This document shows, piece by piece, positions 7,827-20,109 of a DNA stretch of 64,000 nt. The position numbers and the translations under genes are program-made. The stretch spans positions 1,364,001-1,428,000 of the forward strand of contig NZ_CP046977.1 of NCBI RefSeq assembly GCF_030408455.1. Reading direction: 5' to 3'. This stretch comes from Corynebacterium atrinae (GTDB taxonomy: Bacteria > Actinomycetota > Actinomycetes > Mycobacteriales > Mycobacteriaceae). A model generated the notes under the pieces. The model did no database searches. It had not been told where the DNA came from and worked only from the letters and a program-made list of their open reading frames with translations. Each line of letters starts with the position of its first letter. Within the stretch, counting starts at the first letter, position 1.

Positions 7827-8096
7827 ATGTTTGCCATCATGACTGTCACTGGCGCCGACCACACCGGAATAATCGCCGCCGTCACCTCCGAACTGGCCGC
7901 CCAAGAAGTCAACATCCTCGACGTCTCCCAAACCATCATGGACAAGTACTTCACCATGATCCTCCGCGTCGAGTTCGATCAAAACCGTACCGACATTGCC
8001 ACGATTGATCGGCAGATGGAGGCGGTCGGCCAGGCCCAAGGACTCGTCATCCGCATCCAGGCTGAGGCCTTGTTCACGGCAGTCAACGAGATCTAG
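7827..8096 (+). CDS. ACT domain protein (UPF0237 family)
   Basis: An 89-residue single ACT domain: FAIMTVTGADHTGIIAAV at the ligand loop, then LAAQEVNILDVSQTIMDKYFTMILRVEF. UPF0237 proteins are stand-alone ACT domains, probably binding small molecules such as amino acids. The ATG at 7827 is 7 nt after TAGGAT and has no ribosome-binding site; the upstream ATG at 7818 overlaps the -10 and is rejected. The next gene starts 6 bp after the stop, and the ACT-DUF711 pair is conserved widely in bacteria, implying a joint, still unknown function. Confidence 0.9.
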   Translation: MFAIMTVTGADHTGIIAAVTSELAAQEVNILDVSQTIMDKYFTMILRVEFDQNRTDIATIDRQMEAVGQAQGLVIRIQAEALFTAVNEI

Positions 8097-8102
8097 GCAT
8101 CC

Positions 8103-9467
8103 ATGAGTTTCCATCTGAATTCCCACAACATCCTTGACACCATTGAAATGATCGAGGATTATCGCCTCGATATCCGCACTGTCACCATGGGTATTTCCTT
8201 GTTGACCTGCGCCCGCTCCACCATGGAGGAAACGTGTCAGGCGGTCTATGAGCACGTGACCACCCGCGCTTCCCGACTGGTCGAAGTCTGTGAGGGTATC
8301 GAATCTGAGCTTGGCATTCCGATCGTCAACAAGCGCATTTCCATAACTCCAGTGTCCCTGATCACCGCGGGGGTCACGGGCAACCCGGCTGATGTCGCCC
8401 GGGCATTGGACAAGGCTGGCCGCGAAGTCGGGGTCAACTTCATTGGTGGCTACTCTGCGCTTGTGGCCAAGGGTGCCACGACATCCGAGGAAGCGCTCAT
8501 CCGTTCTATCCCGGAGGCTCTTTCTGATACGGATGTTGTCTGTTCCTCCGTCAATATCGCGACTTCCCGCGCCGGCATCAACATGAATGCTGTGGCCACC
8601 ATGGGACACGTCATCAAGGAGGCCGCCGAGCTCACGAAGGATCGTTCCGCGATCGCCTGCGCCAAGCTCGTCGTCTTCGCCAACTCTGTCGGAGACAATC
8701 CATTCATGGCTGGGGCGTATCACGGTGTTGAAGAGCCCGATTGCGTCGTCTCCGTCGGTGTCTCCGGCCCCGGCGTCGTCGACCGCGCCCTGGGCAACCT
8801 CTCCGGCGCGACCCTGGATCAGGTCGCCGAGGAGATCAAAAAGGCTGCCTTCAAGATCACCCGTGCAGGCCAATTGGTCGGCAACATGGCGTCCGAGCGC
8901 CTCGGGGTCCCCTTCGGCATCGTTGATCTCTCCCTGGCTCCCACTGCCGAGCAAGGAGATTCCGTCGCCCACATCCTCGAACACATGGGCCTGGACCAGG
9001 TGGGCACCCACGGCACGACCGCCGCGTTGGCATTGCTTAACGACGCCGTCAAGAAAGGCGGCATGATGGCCTGTTCCCGGGTCGGCGGACTATCCGGGTC
9101 CTTCATCCCCGTTTCGGAAGACAAGGGGATGATCGACGCCGTCCGCGCCGGGTCCATCACCATGGACAAGCTCGAAGCAATGACCGCGATCTGCTCGGTG
9201 GGTTTCGATATGATCGCCATTCCCGGCGATACCTCCGCCGAAACCATTTCCGGCATGATCGCCGACGAGGCTGCCATCGGCGTCATGAACCACAAGACCA
9301 CCGCCGTTCGCGTTATCCCCGTCCCCGGTACCAAACCTGGTGATGAAGTCAGCTTCGGTGGATTGCTTGGCTACGCGCCAGTCATCCCCGTCAACCAGGT
9401 GGGAAATGCCGAGTTCATTCGCCGCGGTGGGTTTATCCCCGCCCCCGTGCATGGAATGCGCAACTAA
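8103..9467 (+). CDS. DUF711 family protein (UPF0210)
   Basis: A 454-residue protein of the UPF0210/DUF711 family, the usual full length. Recognisable segments are the N-terminal [24 protein letters not shown], the central [22 protein letters not shown] and the Gly-rich [23 protein letters not shown]. The fold is related to pyruvate formate-lyase/anaerobic ribonucleotide reductase barrels, but there is no glycyl-radical motif at the C-terminus. It is translationally close to the ACT-domain gene (6 bp). Biochemical role unknown; a link to amino acid sensing through the ACT partner is inference. Confidence 0.9.
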   Translation: MSFHLNSHNILDTIEMIEDYRLDIRTVTMGISLLTCARSTMEETCQAVYEHVTTRASRLVEVCEGIESELGIPIVNKRISITPVSLITAGVTGNPADVARALDKAGREVGVNFIGGYSALVAKGATTSEEALIRSIPEALSDTDVVCSSVNIATSRAGINMNAVATMGHVIKEAAELTKDRSAIACAKLVVFANSVGDNPFMAGAYHGVEEPDCVVSVGVSGPGVVDRALGNLSGATLDQVAEEIKKAAFKITRAGQLVGNMASERLGVPFGIVDLSLAPTAEQGDSVAHILEHMGLDQVGTHGTTAALALLNDAVKKGGMMACSRVGGLSGSFIPVSEDKGMIDAVRAGSITMDKLEAMTAICSVGFDMIAIPGDTSAETISGMIADEAAIGVMNHKTTAVRVIPVPGTKPGDEVSFGGLLGYAPVIPVNQVGNAEFIRRGGFIPAPVHGMRN

Positions 9468-9526
9468 CTCCTAGTCCGTTCCACTCTTTTAAACACCCCG
9501 GAATCGGAGATGCGGCGAGCCCACTC

Positions 9527-9532
9527 TAGACT
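9527..9532 (+). promoter_or_regulatory. -10 element TAGACT of the second amidotransferase gene
   Basis: TAGACT lies exactly 7 nt before the ATG at 9540, with no ribosome-binding site between. It predicts a leaderless transcript and independence from the DUF711 gene, which ends at 9467. Confidence 0.6.
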
Positions 9533-9539
9533 GCTTGGT

Positions 9540-10280
9540 ATGGTCGACTCCCTCATCTCCCCGCGCAAGCCGTTTGTGCTCCTGAGCACCCGGCCCGAGG
9601 ACGAAGCAGCCGCAGCAGAATTCGTTAGCTTCCGCAGCAAGATGGGTCTTTCCCACGACGGGGTTGTTCAAATCCGCATGGAAGAACGACCCCTCGGCAG
9701 GCTGGACCTCCGCGACTTTTCCGGCATCATTCTGGGGGGAAGTCCCTTCAACTCCTCAGACACCCACAAGTCGGATCTGCAGTTGCGAGTCGAGTCAGAT
9801 ATTGCCCTCATGCTCGACGAGGTTCTCGATCAAGACTTTCCCCTCTTCGGAGCGTGCTACGGAGTCGGTTCGATCGGCACCGCTATTGGAGCCACCATCG
9901 ATGAAACCTACAGCGAAAAGCCCAAGGTCGTCGACATCACCCTCGTCAAGGAGGACAGACTCCTCGAAGGACTCCCCCAGCGGTTCGCCTCGATCGTCGG
10001 ACACAAGGAAGCAATCTCGTACTTGCCTGATGTGGCAGACCTCCTCGCCACCGGTGCCGACTGCCCCACGCAAATGTTCCGAGTTCAAGAGAACATTTAT
10101 GCCACCCAGTTCCACCCCGAACTCGCCCCCGACGCCTTCGAACAACGCCTACGCATCTACGCCAACGCCGGATACTATGATCCCCAGGAATTCGAAGAAA
10201 TTCTCGCCACTACCCGCGGTGTCAACCTGACGGTCGATGACCGTATTTTGCTCAACTTCGCCCGCCGTTACGCCCGCTAA
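9540..10280 (+). CDS. Class I glutamine amidotransferase-like protein, second paralog
   Basis: A 246-residue class I GATase fold. The triad is complete: Cys106 in FGACYGVG, and His192/Glu194 in QFHPE; GIILGGSPFN forms the oxyanion region and SIVGHKEAISY corresponds to the GHTE segment of the paralog. It aligns over its whole length with the protein at 5681-6415, down to a shared tail (YYDPQEFEEIL versus YFSPEDYDAIV). It stands alone, without a synthetase domain. The chosen ATG is leaderless; an upstream in-frame start at 9510 precedes the -10 element and is rejected. Reaction and substrate are not predictable. Confidence 0.88.
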   Translation: MVDSLISPRKPFVLLSTRPEDEAAAAEFVSFRSKMGLSHDGVVQIRMEERPLGRLDLRDFSGIILGGSPFNSSDTHKSDLQLRVESDIALMLDEVLDQDFPLFGACYGVGSIGTAIGATIDETYSEKPKVVDITLVKEDRLLEGLPQRFASIVGHKEAISYLPDVADLLATGADCPTQMFRVQENIYATQFHPELAPDAFEQRLRIYANAGYYDPQEFEEILATTRGVNLTVDDRILLNFARRYAR

Positions 10281-10307
10281 TCGACGTCCCCCGACAAGGA
10301 GCCAGCC

Positions 10308-10448
10308 ATGACAGTACTGATAGCCGCCATCACCGGCTTCATGTTCTACCTCGATGCTTCCCCCGCAACCTTAACGGTATGCCTCCTCGCCACTGCCTGG
10401 GTGCTTGCGCTAGATACCCGCAGAGCATTGAAGAACCGCACTACCTAG
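10308..10448 (+). CDS. 46-residue hydrophobic small protein
   Basis: A small open frame with a very good ribosome-binding site (AAGGAG six bases before ATG) starting 27 bp after the amidotransferase stop. The product is hydrophobic over about residues 2-15 and 21-35 and ends in a basic tail with RRALKNR, so it is a likely one- or two-pass membrane protein with a cytoplasmic C-terminus. I do not recognise it. Position suggests co-transcription with the amidotransferase gene. It could be an unimportant frame, but the strong ribosome-binding site and membrane pattern argue for expression. Confidence 0.55.
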   Translation: MTVLIAAITGFMFYLDASPATLTVCLLATAWVLALDTRRALKNRTT

Positions 10449-10530
10449 AGCTATCGAACGGCATGCCACGAAGTGCGTGATCAAGTGCCGAGAACTCTTC
10501 CAACAAAGTTGCTCCTACCCCTTGCGTGAC

Positions 10531-10571
10531 TCGCTTGCGTGTTCTAACATTGTGTTAGAACACGCAAGCGA
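10531..10571. repeat. Perfect inverted repeat, 19-bp arms with 3-nt loop
   Basis: TCGCTTGCGTGTTCTAACA (10531-10549) is followed by TTG and its exact complement (10553-10571). It sits 21 bp before the HNH gene start, so in RNA it would form a very stable hairpin just upstream of the ribosome-binding site; no T-run follows. As DNA it could be an operator, an end of an element, or an endonuclease recognition site. Confidence 0.85.
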
Positions 10572-10592
10572 AACACTTGGGGGTGAGCACAC

Positions 10593-11861
10593 GTGACCAT
10601 CGACATATACCACTCAATGGTAGAGATCTACCTTGAGAAAGCACTGACCCCTCCCCAGCACTACTACGCTGTCAGCTCACCCGATGATCCTGTCGCTCGC
10701 CGGGGAACGCAAATGCGACGCGAGGATCACGAACTGTGGCAATCAGTGTTGCCCGGTGATGATGAGGACATCGACATCGTGCTGGCTAGGCTTCGGCGTT
10801 CCCTGGGGCGCGGGGATCACTACCTCATGTCCGCGATCAGCGCCCACCACCGCCTCAACGAGCTTCCCGCATTGAAGGAAATCCAGGAGCACTACTTCCA
10901 TCTCGACCTCCCCCGGCTCAAGATCATCGATAGTGTCCTGTGCAAAGCAGACACCACCGTGTCAGAACACCTGGACCTCATTGATACCGAACTAGCTAAG
11001 TTCCTCACCCCGACCCGGGCGAATCAGATCCTTCCCACAGCCGGCAAGATCAAACAGCGTCTCAATGCGATCATCACCATGCTCGACGAGACGATCTCCT
11101 CCGAGGATCCCGCCCCGCAGCCGGTTGATAGTGTCTCGATCGTCTTCGATGACGGTAGAGGCCTGCTGCATGCTGATCTCGATGGAGTCACAGCCCAAGA
11201 GATCGACCTTCGTATCCGCAAGTACGCGATTACTCACGGGGTCAGCCAAGCAGACGCACTCGTAGCACTGATTAGGGGTGAGGGGGCTACGAATGTCACC
11301 CTCAACGTCTATAAGGCATCGGATATCCCCACTGCCCCGGGGTGGGTCTCTGGGGTGGGGTATCTCACGGTTAAGCAGACCGAGGATCTTCTCAACCGGG
11401 TTGATGTCGAGATTGATCTAGATGCCATCACCGAGAAGGTCTCCCAGGCGTACGCCACACCGGCAGATATCCGCTCCCTCGTGATTGGTCTTGATGGGTC
11501 GTGTGCGGTGGGTGGGTGTGATGCCCCGGCTCATCGAGCACAGATGGATCACCGGATTAATCATGCTGATGGCGGGCCGACGACAGCAGCCAACCTCGCC
11601 CCATTGTGTGTCAAGCACCATGCGATCAAGACAGACCGTCGAGTCACCTACGTCATGGACCCGGTGACGAGGCGGAAGTATTTCTTGTTTGATGATGGGT
11701 CCTGGGCAGAGTCCGAAGGTGATGGGCCACTAGCCCCCGGCGAAAGACGGTGGTTGCAGACGGTGTCCCAGCGGATTACGAAGCGCAGGGCGAGGATTAG
11801 GTCGGAGTCCCAAGCGCAGAAGACAGAGCAGGTAGAGCGGGAAGGACCACCAACTTTCTGA
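10593..11861 (+). CDS. HNH endonuclease with DUF222 domain
   Basis: A 422-residue protein with an N-terminal helical DUF222 domain (about residues 20-290) and a C-terminal HNH nuclease domain: Cys304 and Cys309 (CAVGGC), DHRINHADGGPTT, and CVKHH near residue 343, all metal and catalytic ligands present. The GTG at 10593 is preceded by GGGGGTGAG. Such genes are multicopy in corynebacteria and mycobacteria (13E12-type family) and behave like mobile or selfish elements; their targets are generally unknown. No inteins, terminal repeats or integrase accompany this copy. The adjacent perfect palindrome may be its regulatory or target site. Confidence 0.9.
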   Translation: MTIDIYHSMVEIYLEKALTPPQHYYAVSSPDDPVARRGTQMRREDHELWQSVLPGDDEDIDIVLARLRRSLGRGDHYLMSAISAHHRLNELPALKEIQEHYFHLDLPRLKIIDSVLCKADTTVSEHLDLIDTELAKFLTPTRANQILPTAGKIKQRLNAIITMLDETISSEDPAPQPVDSVSIVFDDGRGLLHADLDGVTAQEIDLRIRKYAITHGVSQADALVALIRGEGATNVTLNVYKASDIPTAPGWVSGVGYLTVKQTEDLLNRVDVEIDLDAITEKVSQAYATPADIRSLVIGLDGSCAVGGCDAPAHRAQMDHRINHADGGPTTAANLAPLCVKHHAIKTDRRVTYVMDPVTRRKYFLFDDGSWAESEGDGPLAPGERRWLQTVSQRITKRRARIRSESQAQKTEQVEREGPPTF

Positions 11862-11934
11862 CTCGGGGTGGCTCTAGCATGCGGGATCAAACGTAGTGTC
11901 AGGCGCACTCGAGCGTGCATGACTTGGAGAAACG

Positions 11935-13566
<1,632 letters not shown>

Positions 13567-13695
13567 AAGGAACCACTCTAACAACCCGGTCAAACCGGCC
13601 CGTACGCACCTAAACTAAAGGTCAAAGGTTGAGATACGTCCTGGTCCGCCGTCCTTTTCACAGCGGGTGCTTCCGGTCGGGGTTTTAGATTCGGG

Positions 13696-14094
13696 CTACA
13701 CCGCGAAGCCGAGGGCGCGCAGCTGCTCGCGGCCGTCTTCGGTGATCATGTGAGCGCCCCACGGGGGCATCCACACCCAATTCAGTTCGAGCTTATCGAC
13801 GATCCCGTTCCCCACCACTGCGGATTGCGTCTGGTCTTCAATGACATCGGTCAGGGGGCAGGCCGGGGAGGTGAGGGTCATGTTGACCACGGCCGTCTTC
13901 TCTTCGCCCTCTTCTTCGATCCAAATGTCGTAGACGAGGCCCAGGTCGACGACGTTGATGCCAAGCTCAGGGTCGATGACGTCGCGCATGTACTCCTCAA
14001 CGTCGAAGGTGAGGGCTTCCTGCTCCGGGGTCTGTTCAGGGCGCTCGCGGGCACCGTCGAAGTTGGAAGCAGAGGTGGTGTTTTCTTCGGACAT
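13696..14094 (-). CDS. sufT: SUF system Fe-S assembly protein SufT
   Basis: A 132-residue protein of the MIP18/PaaD-like DUF59 family. The hallmark DPELGINVVDLGLVYDI and the conserved Cys region TSPACPLTDVIEDQ are present, with a C-terminal WVWMPPWGAHMITEDGR segment. SufT acts in Fe-S cluster assembly or maturation, helping deliver clusters when demand is high. It is the last gene of the suf operon and follows sufU by 3 bp. The first 35 residues are polar and low in complexity, as in other actinobacterial SufT. Confidence 0.95.
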   Translation of the reverse strand: MSEENTTSASNFDGARERPEQTPEQEALTFDVEEYMRDVIDPELGINVVDLGLVYDIWIEEEGEEKTAVVNMTLTSPACPLTDVIEDQTQSAVVGNGIVDKLELNWVWMPPWGAHMITEDGREQLRALGFAV

Positions 14095-14097
14095 GTC

Positions 14098-14547
14098 TTA
14101 ACCCCTTTCGTTGAGGGCTTCAGCGGTGGCGGCCTGGAAGGCTTTCCAGCCAAGCAGGGCGCACTTCACGCGGGCCGGATATTTGGCGACACCGGAGAAG
14201 GCAATCCCATCGCCGATGATGTCTTCGTCGCCGGTGGCGGTGCCGCGGGAGGTGATCATCTTGTCAAACTCGGCGAGTTTTGCCATTGCTTCATCAATGG
14301 GAACGCCAATGACTTCCTCGGCCATGACGGAGGTCGACGCCTGGGAGATCGAGCATCCTTGTGCATGGTAGGAGACGTCTTCTACCGTCGAGCCGTCTTC
14401 CGAGAGGTGGACTCGGAGAGTGAGCTCGTCACCGCAGGATGGGTTGACGTGGTGAACCTCGGCCTCATAAGGGTCACGGAGGCCGGCGTGTTGAGGATTC
14501 TTGTAGTGGTCCAGGATCACTTCCTGGTACATCGATTCCAGATTCAT
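14098..14547 (-). CDS. sufU: Fe-S assembly sulfur-transfer protein SufU
   Basis: A 149-residue SufU. It has the three conserved Cys/Asp positions for Zn: NPSCGDELT, GCSISQASTS, and RVKCALLGWKAF, and the SufU-type insertion between the second and third, which distinguishes it from IscU. In Gram-positive SUF systems SufU takes persulfide sulfur from SufS. It begins immediately after the sufS stop codon, so the two are translated together, consistent with a SufS-SufU pair. Confidence 0.96.
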   Translation of the reverse strand: MNLESMYQEVILDHYKNPQHAGLRDPYEAEVHHVNPSCGDELTLRVHLSEDGSTVEDVSYHAQGCSISQASTSVMAEEVIGVPIDEAMAKLAEFDKMITSRGTATGDEDIIGDGIAFSGVAKYPARVKCALLGWKAFQAATAEALNERG

Positions 14548-16550
<2,003 letters not shown>

Positions 16551-16580
16551 CGTGGGATTCTCTTTCAGTTCTACGTGTAC

Positions 16581-17762
16581 TTAGGCGTGGACGGATTCGA
16601 GCTCAGAGGCAACGCGAGCTTCTAGGACTTCCCTAATGGACTCCACCGGAATTCGGTTGATGACCTCGGAGAAGAAGCCTCGGATGATGAGTCGGCGAGC
16701 CTGGGACTCGGGGATACCGCGAGCCATGAGGTAGAAGACCTGGTCGTCGTCAAAACGACCGACGGTGGCGGCGTGTCCAGCACCGGCGATCTCGCCGGTC
16801 TCGATCTCAAGGTTCGGGATGGCATCCGCCCGCGCACCTTCGGTGAGCAGCAAGTTGCGGTTGACCTCATAGGTGTCGGTGCCCTGGGCGTTGGCCCGGA
16901 TGAGCACGTCGCCTACCCAGCAGGTGCGGGCTTCCGGATTATCGGAGGTCGGGTCCGCCTGCAGGGCGCCCTTGTACATCACGTTGGAACGGCAATTCGG
17001 CACCGAGTGGTCCACGAGGAGGCGGTTTTCGAAGTACTGTCCGTCATCCGCGAAGTAGACACCGAGCATCTCGGCATCTGCGCCCGGGGCAGTGAACTTC
17101 ACCCGGGGGACGATGCGAACGATCTCGCCGCCGAAGGTGGCCACGTTGTGGCGCAGGACAGCGTCGCGGCCGAGCTGCGCGATCTGACCGGACAGGTGGA
17201 CGGCGTCGTTGTCCCAATCGGCGTCGACGACGACGGTGAGGTTGGCGTTGTCGCCAACGATCATCTCAATATTGTCGGCGTGGGTGCCCGAGCCGCGGTA
17301 GTTGAGCGTGACCGTCGCCTGAGCGCCAGCCTCCACCTCAATGACGGTGGCGCCGAAGGAGGTGACTCCTTCGCCGCGGCCGGTGATCGTGATGGCGACC
17401 GGCTCGGTGGTGACGGAATCCTTGGCGAACCCGACGTACTGGGCCGAAGGCATGGAAGTCCAAGCCTGCGCGGCGACTCGATCGACGGGCGCGCCAGCGC
17501 GCCCGAGGCGCGCATCGCCCGGGGTGAGGGTGTCTACGATGACGCCCGCGGGGGCGTCGACACGCACATCCTGCTCTACGGCCTCGGCGAAGGTGCCATT
17601 GTGGAGGCCACGGATCCGTCGCAAAGCAATAAACCGCCACACTTCGTCGCGACCACCCGGAATGGGGAAATCATCGACGTTGAACGAGGTGAACAGGTCA
17701 CCCTTGTTGTTATGCGGGGTTGCATTGCGGACCGCTTCGGTCTCGATTGTCCTTGCTTGCAT
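16581..17762 (-). CDS. sufD: Fe-S assembly scaffold SufD
   Basis: A 393-residue SufBD-family protein with a right-handed beta-helix core. The N-terminal segment is short, and the C-terminal core ends AGHAATVGRFDDDQVFYLMARGIPESQA, the SufB/SufD signature. SufD pairs with SufB and SufC in the SufBC2D scaffold complex. It begins 4 bp after sufB, within the same transcript. Confidence 0.96.
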   Translation of the reverse strand: MQARTIETEAVRNATPHNNKGDLFTSFNVDDFPIPGGRDEVWRFIALRRIRGLHNGTFAEAVEQDVRVDAPAGVIVDTLTPGDARLGRAGAPVDRVAAQAWTSMPSAQYVGFAKDSVTTEPVAITITGRGEGVTSFGATVIEVEAGAQATVTLNYRGSGTHADNIEMIVGDNANLTVVVDADWDNDAVHLSGQIAQLGRDAVLRHNVATFGGEIVRIVPRVKFTAPGADAEMLGVYFADDGQYFENRLLVDHSVPNCRSNVMYKGALQADPTSDNPEARTCWVGDVLIRANAQGTDTYEVNRNLLLTEGARADAIPNLEIETGEIAGAGHAATVGRFDDDQVFYLMARGIPESQARRLIIRGFFSEVINRIPVESIREVLEARVASELESVHA

Positions 17763-17766
17763 CGGT

Positions 17767-19212
17767 CTAACCCACCGATCCTTCCATCTGCAGTTCGATC
17801 AGTCGGTTGAGCTCCAGGGCGTACTCCATCGGCAGCTCCTTGGCGATGGGCTCAACGAAACCACGCACGATCATCGCCATGGCTTCCTCTTGCGCGATGC
17901 CGCGGGACATGAGGTAGAACAGCTGCTCGTCGGAGACGCGGGACACCGTCGCCTCGTGGCCCAGGGTCACGTGGTCGTTGCGGATGTCGTTGTAGGGGTA
18001 AGTATCCGAGCGGGAGATGTTATCCACCAGCAGCGCGTCGCACTCGATGTTGGACGTCGAGTGGTGCGCGTTGGCATTGATCTGTACCAAGCCACGGTAG
18101 GCGGAGCGGCCACCACCACGGGCAACGGACTTCGAGACCACATTGGAGGAGGTGTACGGAGCCATGTGCGTCATCTTCGCGCCAGTGTCCTGGAACTGAC
18201 CCTCACCAGCGAAGGCAACAGAGAGGACCTCGCCCTTGGCGTAGGGGCCAGTCATCCAGACGGCCGGGTACTTCATCGTGACCTTGGAGCCGATGTTGCC
18301 GTCGACCCATTCCATGGTCGCGCCCTCTTCCGCCTTGGCGCGCTTTGTCACGAGGTTGTAGACGTTGTTCGACCAGTTCTGGATGGTGGTGTAGCGGCAG
18401 CGACCACCCTTCTTCACCACGATCTCCACCACTGCGGAGTGGAGCGAATCGGACTTGTAAATGGGGGCGGTACAACCCTCGACGTAGTGGACGTAGGCAT
18501 CTTCGTCGACGATGATCAGCGTGCGCTCGAACTGCCCCATGTTCTCGGTATTAATACGGAAATAGGCTTGCAGCGGGATGTCCACATGGACGCCCTTGGG
18601 CACGTAAATGAAGGACCCGCCGGACCAGACTGCGGTGTTAAGGGCGGAGAACTTGTTGTCGCCCGCCGGAATGACGGTGCCGAAGTACTCCTGGAACAGC
18701 TCCGGCTGCTCCTTGAGCGCGGAATCCGTATCGAGGAAGATGACGCCCTTTTCCTCCAGGTCCTCGCGGATCTGGTGGTAGACGACCTCCGACTCATACT
18801 GAGCGGCGACACCGGCGACGAGGCGCTGCTTCTCCGCCTCCGGGATGCCCAGGCGATCATAGGTGTTCTTAATATCCTCGGGCAGATCCTCCCAGGACTG
18901 AGCCTGTCCCTCGGTGGAGCGCACGAAGTACTTAATCGTGTCGAAGTTGATGTCCGATAAGTCTGCACCCCAGGTGGGCATGGGCTTGCGATCGAAGATG
19001 CTCAGGGCCTTCAGCCGCTGGTCAAGCATCCACTGCGGCTCATCCTTCTTCGCGGAAATGTCGCGGACGACGTCTTCGTTCAGGCCGCGACGAGCAGAGG
19101 CGCCCGCCACGTCAGAATCGTGCCAGCCGTAGTTGTACGGACCGATCGACTCGATGATCTGATCATCATTCATCGGGGTATCGACTCCGGGGTTTTGTGT
19201 TGCCTGGGTCAT
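17767..19212 (-). CDS. sufB: Fe-S assembly scaffold SufB
   Basis: A 481-residue SufB. Landmarks are [15 protein letters not shown] at the N-terminus, [29 protein letters not shown] (conserved Cys) and the C-terminal [21 protein letters not shown]. SufB carries the nascent cluster in the SufBC2D scaffold. The start at 19212 is set by AAGGAG six bases upstream; the longer frame to 19287 runs into sufR. Its ATGA overlaps the sufR stop codon, so repressor and scaffold are translated in step. Confidence 0.97.
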   Translation of the reverse strand: MTQATQNPGVDTPMNDDQIIESIGPYNYGWHDSDVAGASARRGLNEDVVRDISAKKDEPQWMLDQRLKALSIFDRKPMPTWGADLSDINFDTIKYFVRSTEGQAQSWEDLPEDIKNTYDRLGIPEAEKQRLVAGVAAQYESEVVYHQIREDLEEKGVIFLDTDSALKEQPELFQEYFGTVIPAGDNKFSALNTAVWSGGSFIYVPKGVHVDIPLQAYFRINTENMGQFERTLIIVDEDAYVHYVEGCTAPIYKSDSLHSAVVEIVVKKGGRCRYTTIQNWSNNVYNLVTKRAKAEEGATMEWVDGNIGSKVTMKYPAVWMTGPYAKGEVLSVAFAGEGQFQDTGAKMTHMAPYTSSNVVSKSVARGGGRSAYRGLVQINANAHHSTSNIECDALLVDNISRSDTYPYNDIRNDHVTLGHEATVSRVSDEQLFYLMSRGIAQEEAMAMIVRGFVEPIAKELPMEYALELNRLIELQMEGSVG

Positions 19213-19916
19213 GATCCGCTCCTTTCTTCTGGGGTGAGATTGTCGGGGGTGTGTTGCACGGGTGTTAAAGGGATGTTCGTCGTACAAATGCCGTGCCCAC
19301 CAGCGACGGTAGCCAAGGGTTGGACATGCACGCCTACCAAATGGGAAATTGTCTCATGCTCCGCCTCGCAGAGTTCCGGGTGGTCCGCCGCGACACTTGC
19401 CACCGGACAATGGTGGTGGCAAATCTGGATTCCTGGGCCCGCCTGGCGCACCGTAGCGGCGTAGCCATGGCGGTCAAATGCCGCGGCCAACTCTTCCACG
19501 GTGCGCTCGACCGATTCCGCGGTGTCGCCGGCGGGAGTGACTCCCTCGACGATGCGCTCGATCCGGCGGCGAGCGAAATCCCGCACCGCTTCTTCCCCAC
19601 TGGTGGCCCGAAGGGTCTCGATGGCGTCAGCGGCCAATTGGTCATAGGAATGGCCGAATTGGAGGTGCCCGCGATCGGTGAGCCGGAAGGCCTTTGCCGG
19701 ACGGCCCCTCGTCGCGGAGCGGGCAGCGCGCCGGGTATCGATCTCAATGAAGCCATCAGCTTCCAAGATGTCGAGGTGGCGGCGGATGCCTGCGGCGGAC
19801 ATGTTGAGACGGTTAGCTAGATCCGAAGCGGTGATTGGCGCGTGTTTTAACAACGTATGCGTGATCTGGCGGCGGGTGTCCCCGTCCTCGATCTCAGCCA
19901 TCGCAGTCACCTTCAT
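19209..19916 (-). CDS. sufR: SUF operon repressor SufR
   Basis: A 235-residue DNA-binding protein: winged helix at residues 15-80 ([28 protein letters not shown]), a dimerisation region, and C-terminal cysteines for an Fe-S cluster (ICHHHC, PELC, HGICTT). Holo-SufR represses the suf operon in cyanobacteria and mycobacteria. It leads the operon and overlaps sufB by 4 bp, so control is autogenous. The ATG at 19916 is listed; an in-frame ATG at 19901, preceded by AAGGTGA, is an equally plausible start. The promoter with an inverted repeat is about 45-75 bp upstream. Confidence 0.93.
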   Translation of the reverse strand: MKVTAMAEIEDGDTRRQITHTLLKHAPITASDLANRLNMSAAGIRRHLDILEADGFIEIDTRRAARSATRGRPAKAFRLTDRGHLQFGHSYDQLAADAIETLRATSGEEAVRDFARRRIERIVEGVTPAGDTAESVERTVEELAAAFDRHGYAATVRQAGPGIQICHHHCPVASVAADHPELCEAEHETISHLVGVHVQPLATVAGGHGICTTNIPLTPVQHTPDNLTPEERSGS

Positions 19917-19966
19917 GCTTCATTGTTTGTTGCGTCTGACATAAACGGACTGGTTGCCAAGTTCCG

Positions 19967-19990
19967 TATGTATTCGACAACACAAGTGTT
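19967..19990 (-). promoter_or_regulatory. Predicted suf operon promoter with SufR-type operator
   Basis: A -10-like TACATA (19967-19972, minus strand) lies just downstream of the inverted repeat AACAC-AA-GTGTT (19979-19990), which would cover the -35/spacer region. The placement is that of an autorepressor site. Assignment to SufR is inference from position only. Confidence 0.4.
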
Positions 19991-20096
19991 CCTTAATTCA
20001 TTCCCCTTGTCCAACTTGATACGCCACCACCATCTCTTAGGCGTGACTAAGTAGTAACCATGCTCGACACTGCCCGATGGGGGACCGCCCGACCGC

Positions 20097-20102
20097 TAGG
20101 AT
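20097..20102 (+). promoter_or_regulatory. -10 element TAGGAT of leaderless mptB
   Basis: TAGGAT is followed by 7 nt and the GTG at 20110. The in-frame ATG at 20101 overlaps the -10 itself and therefore cannot be the start. Confidence 0.6.
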
Positions 20103-20109
20103 GATCTCT

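Noticed and set aside
17341..18960. 539-codon plus-strand frame opposite sufD/sufB
   Set aside because: Antisense shadow; no domain or initiation signal, and it spans two well-supported genes.
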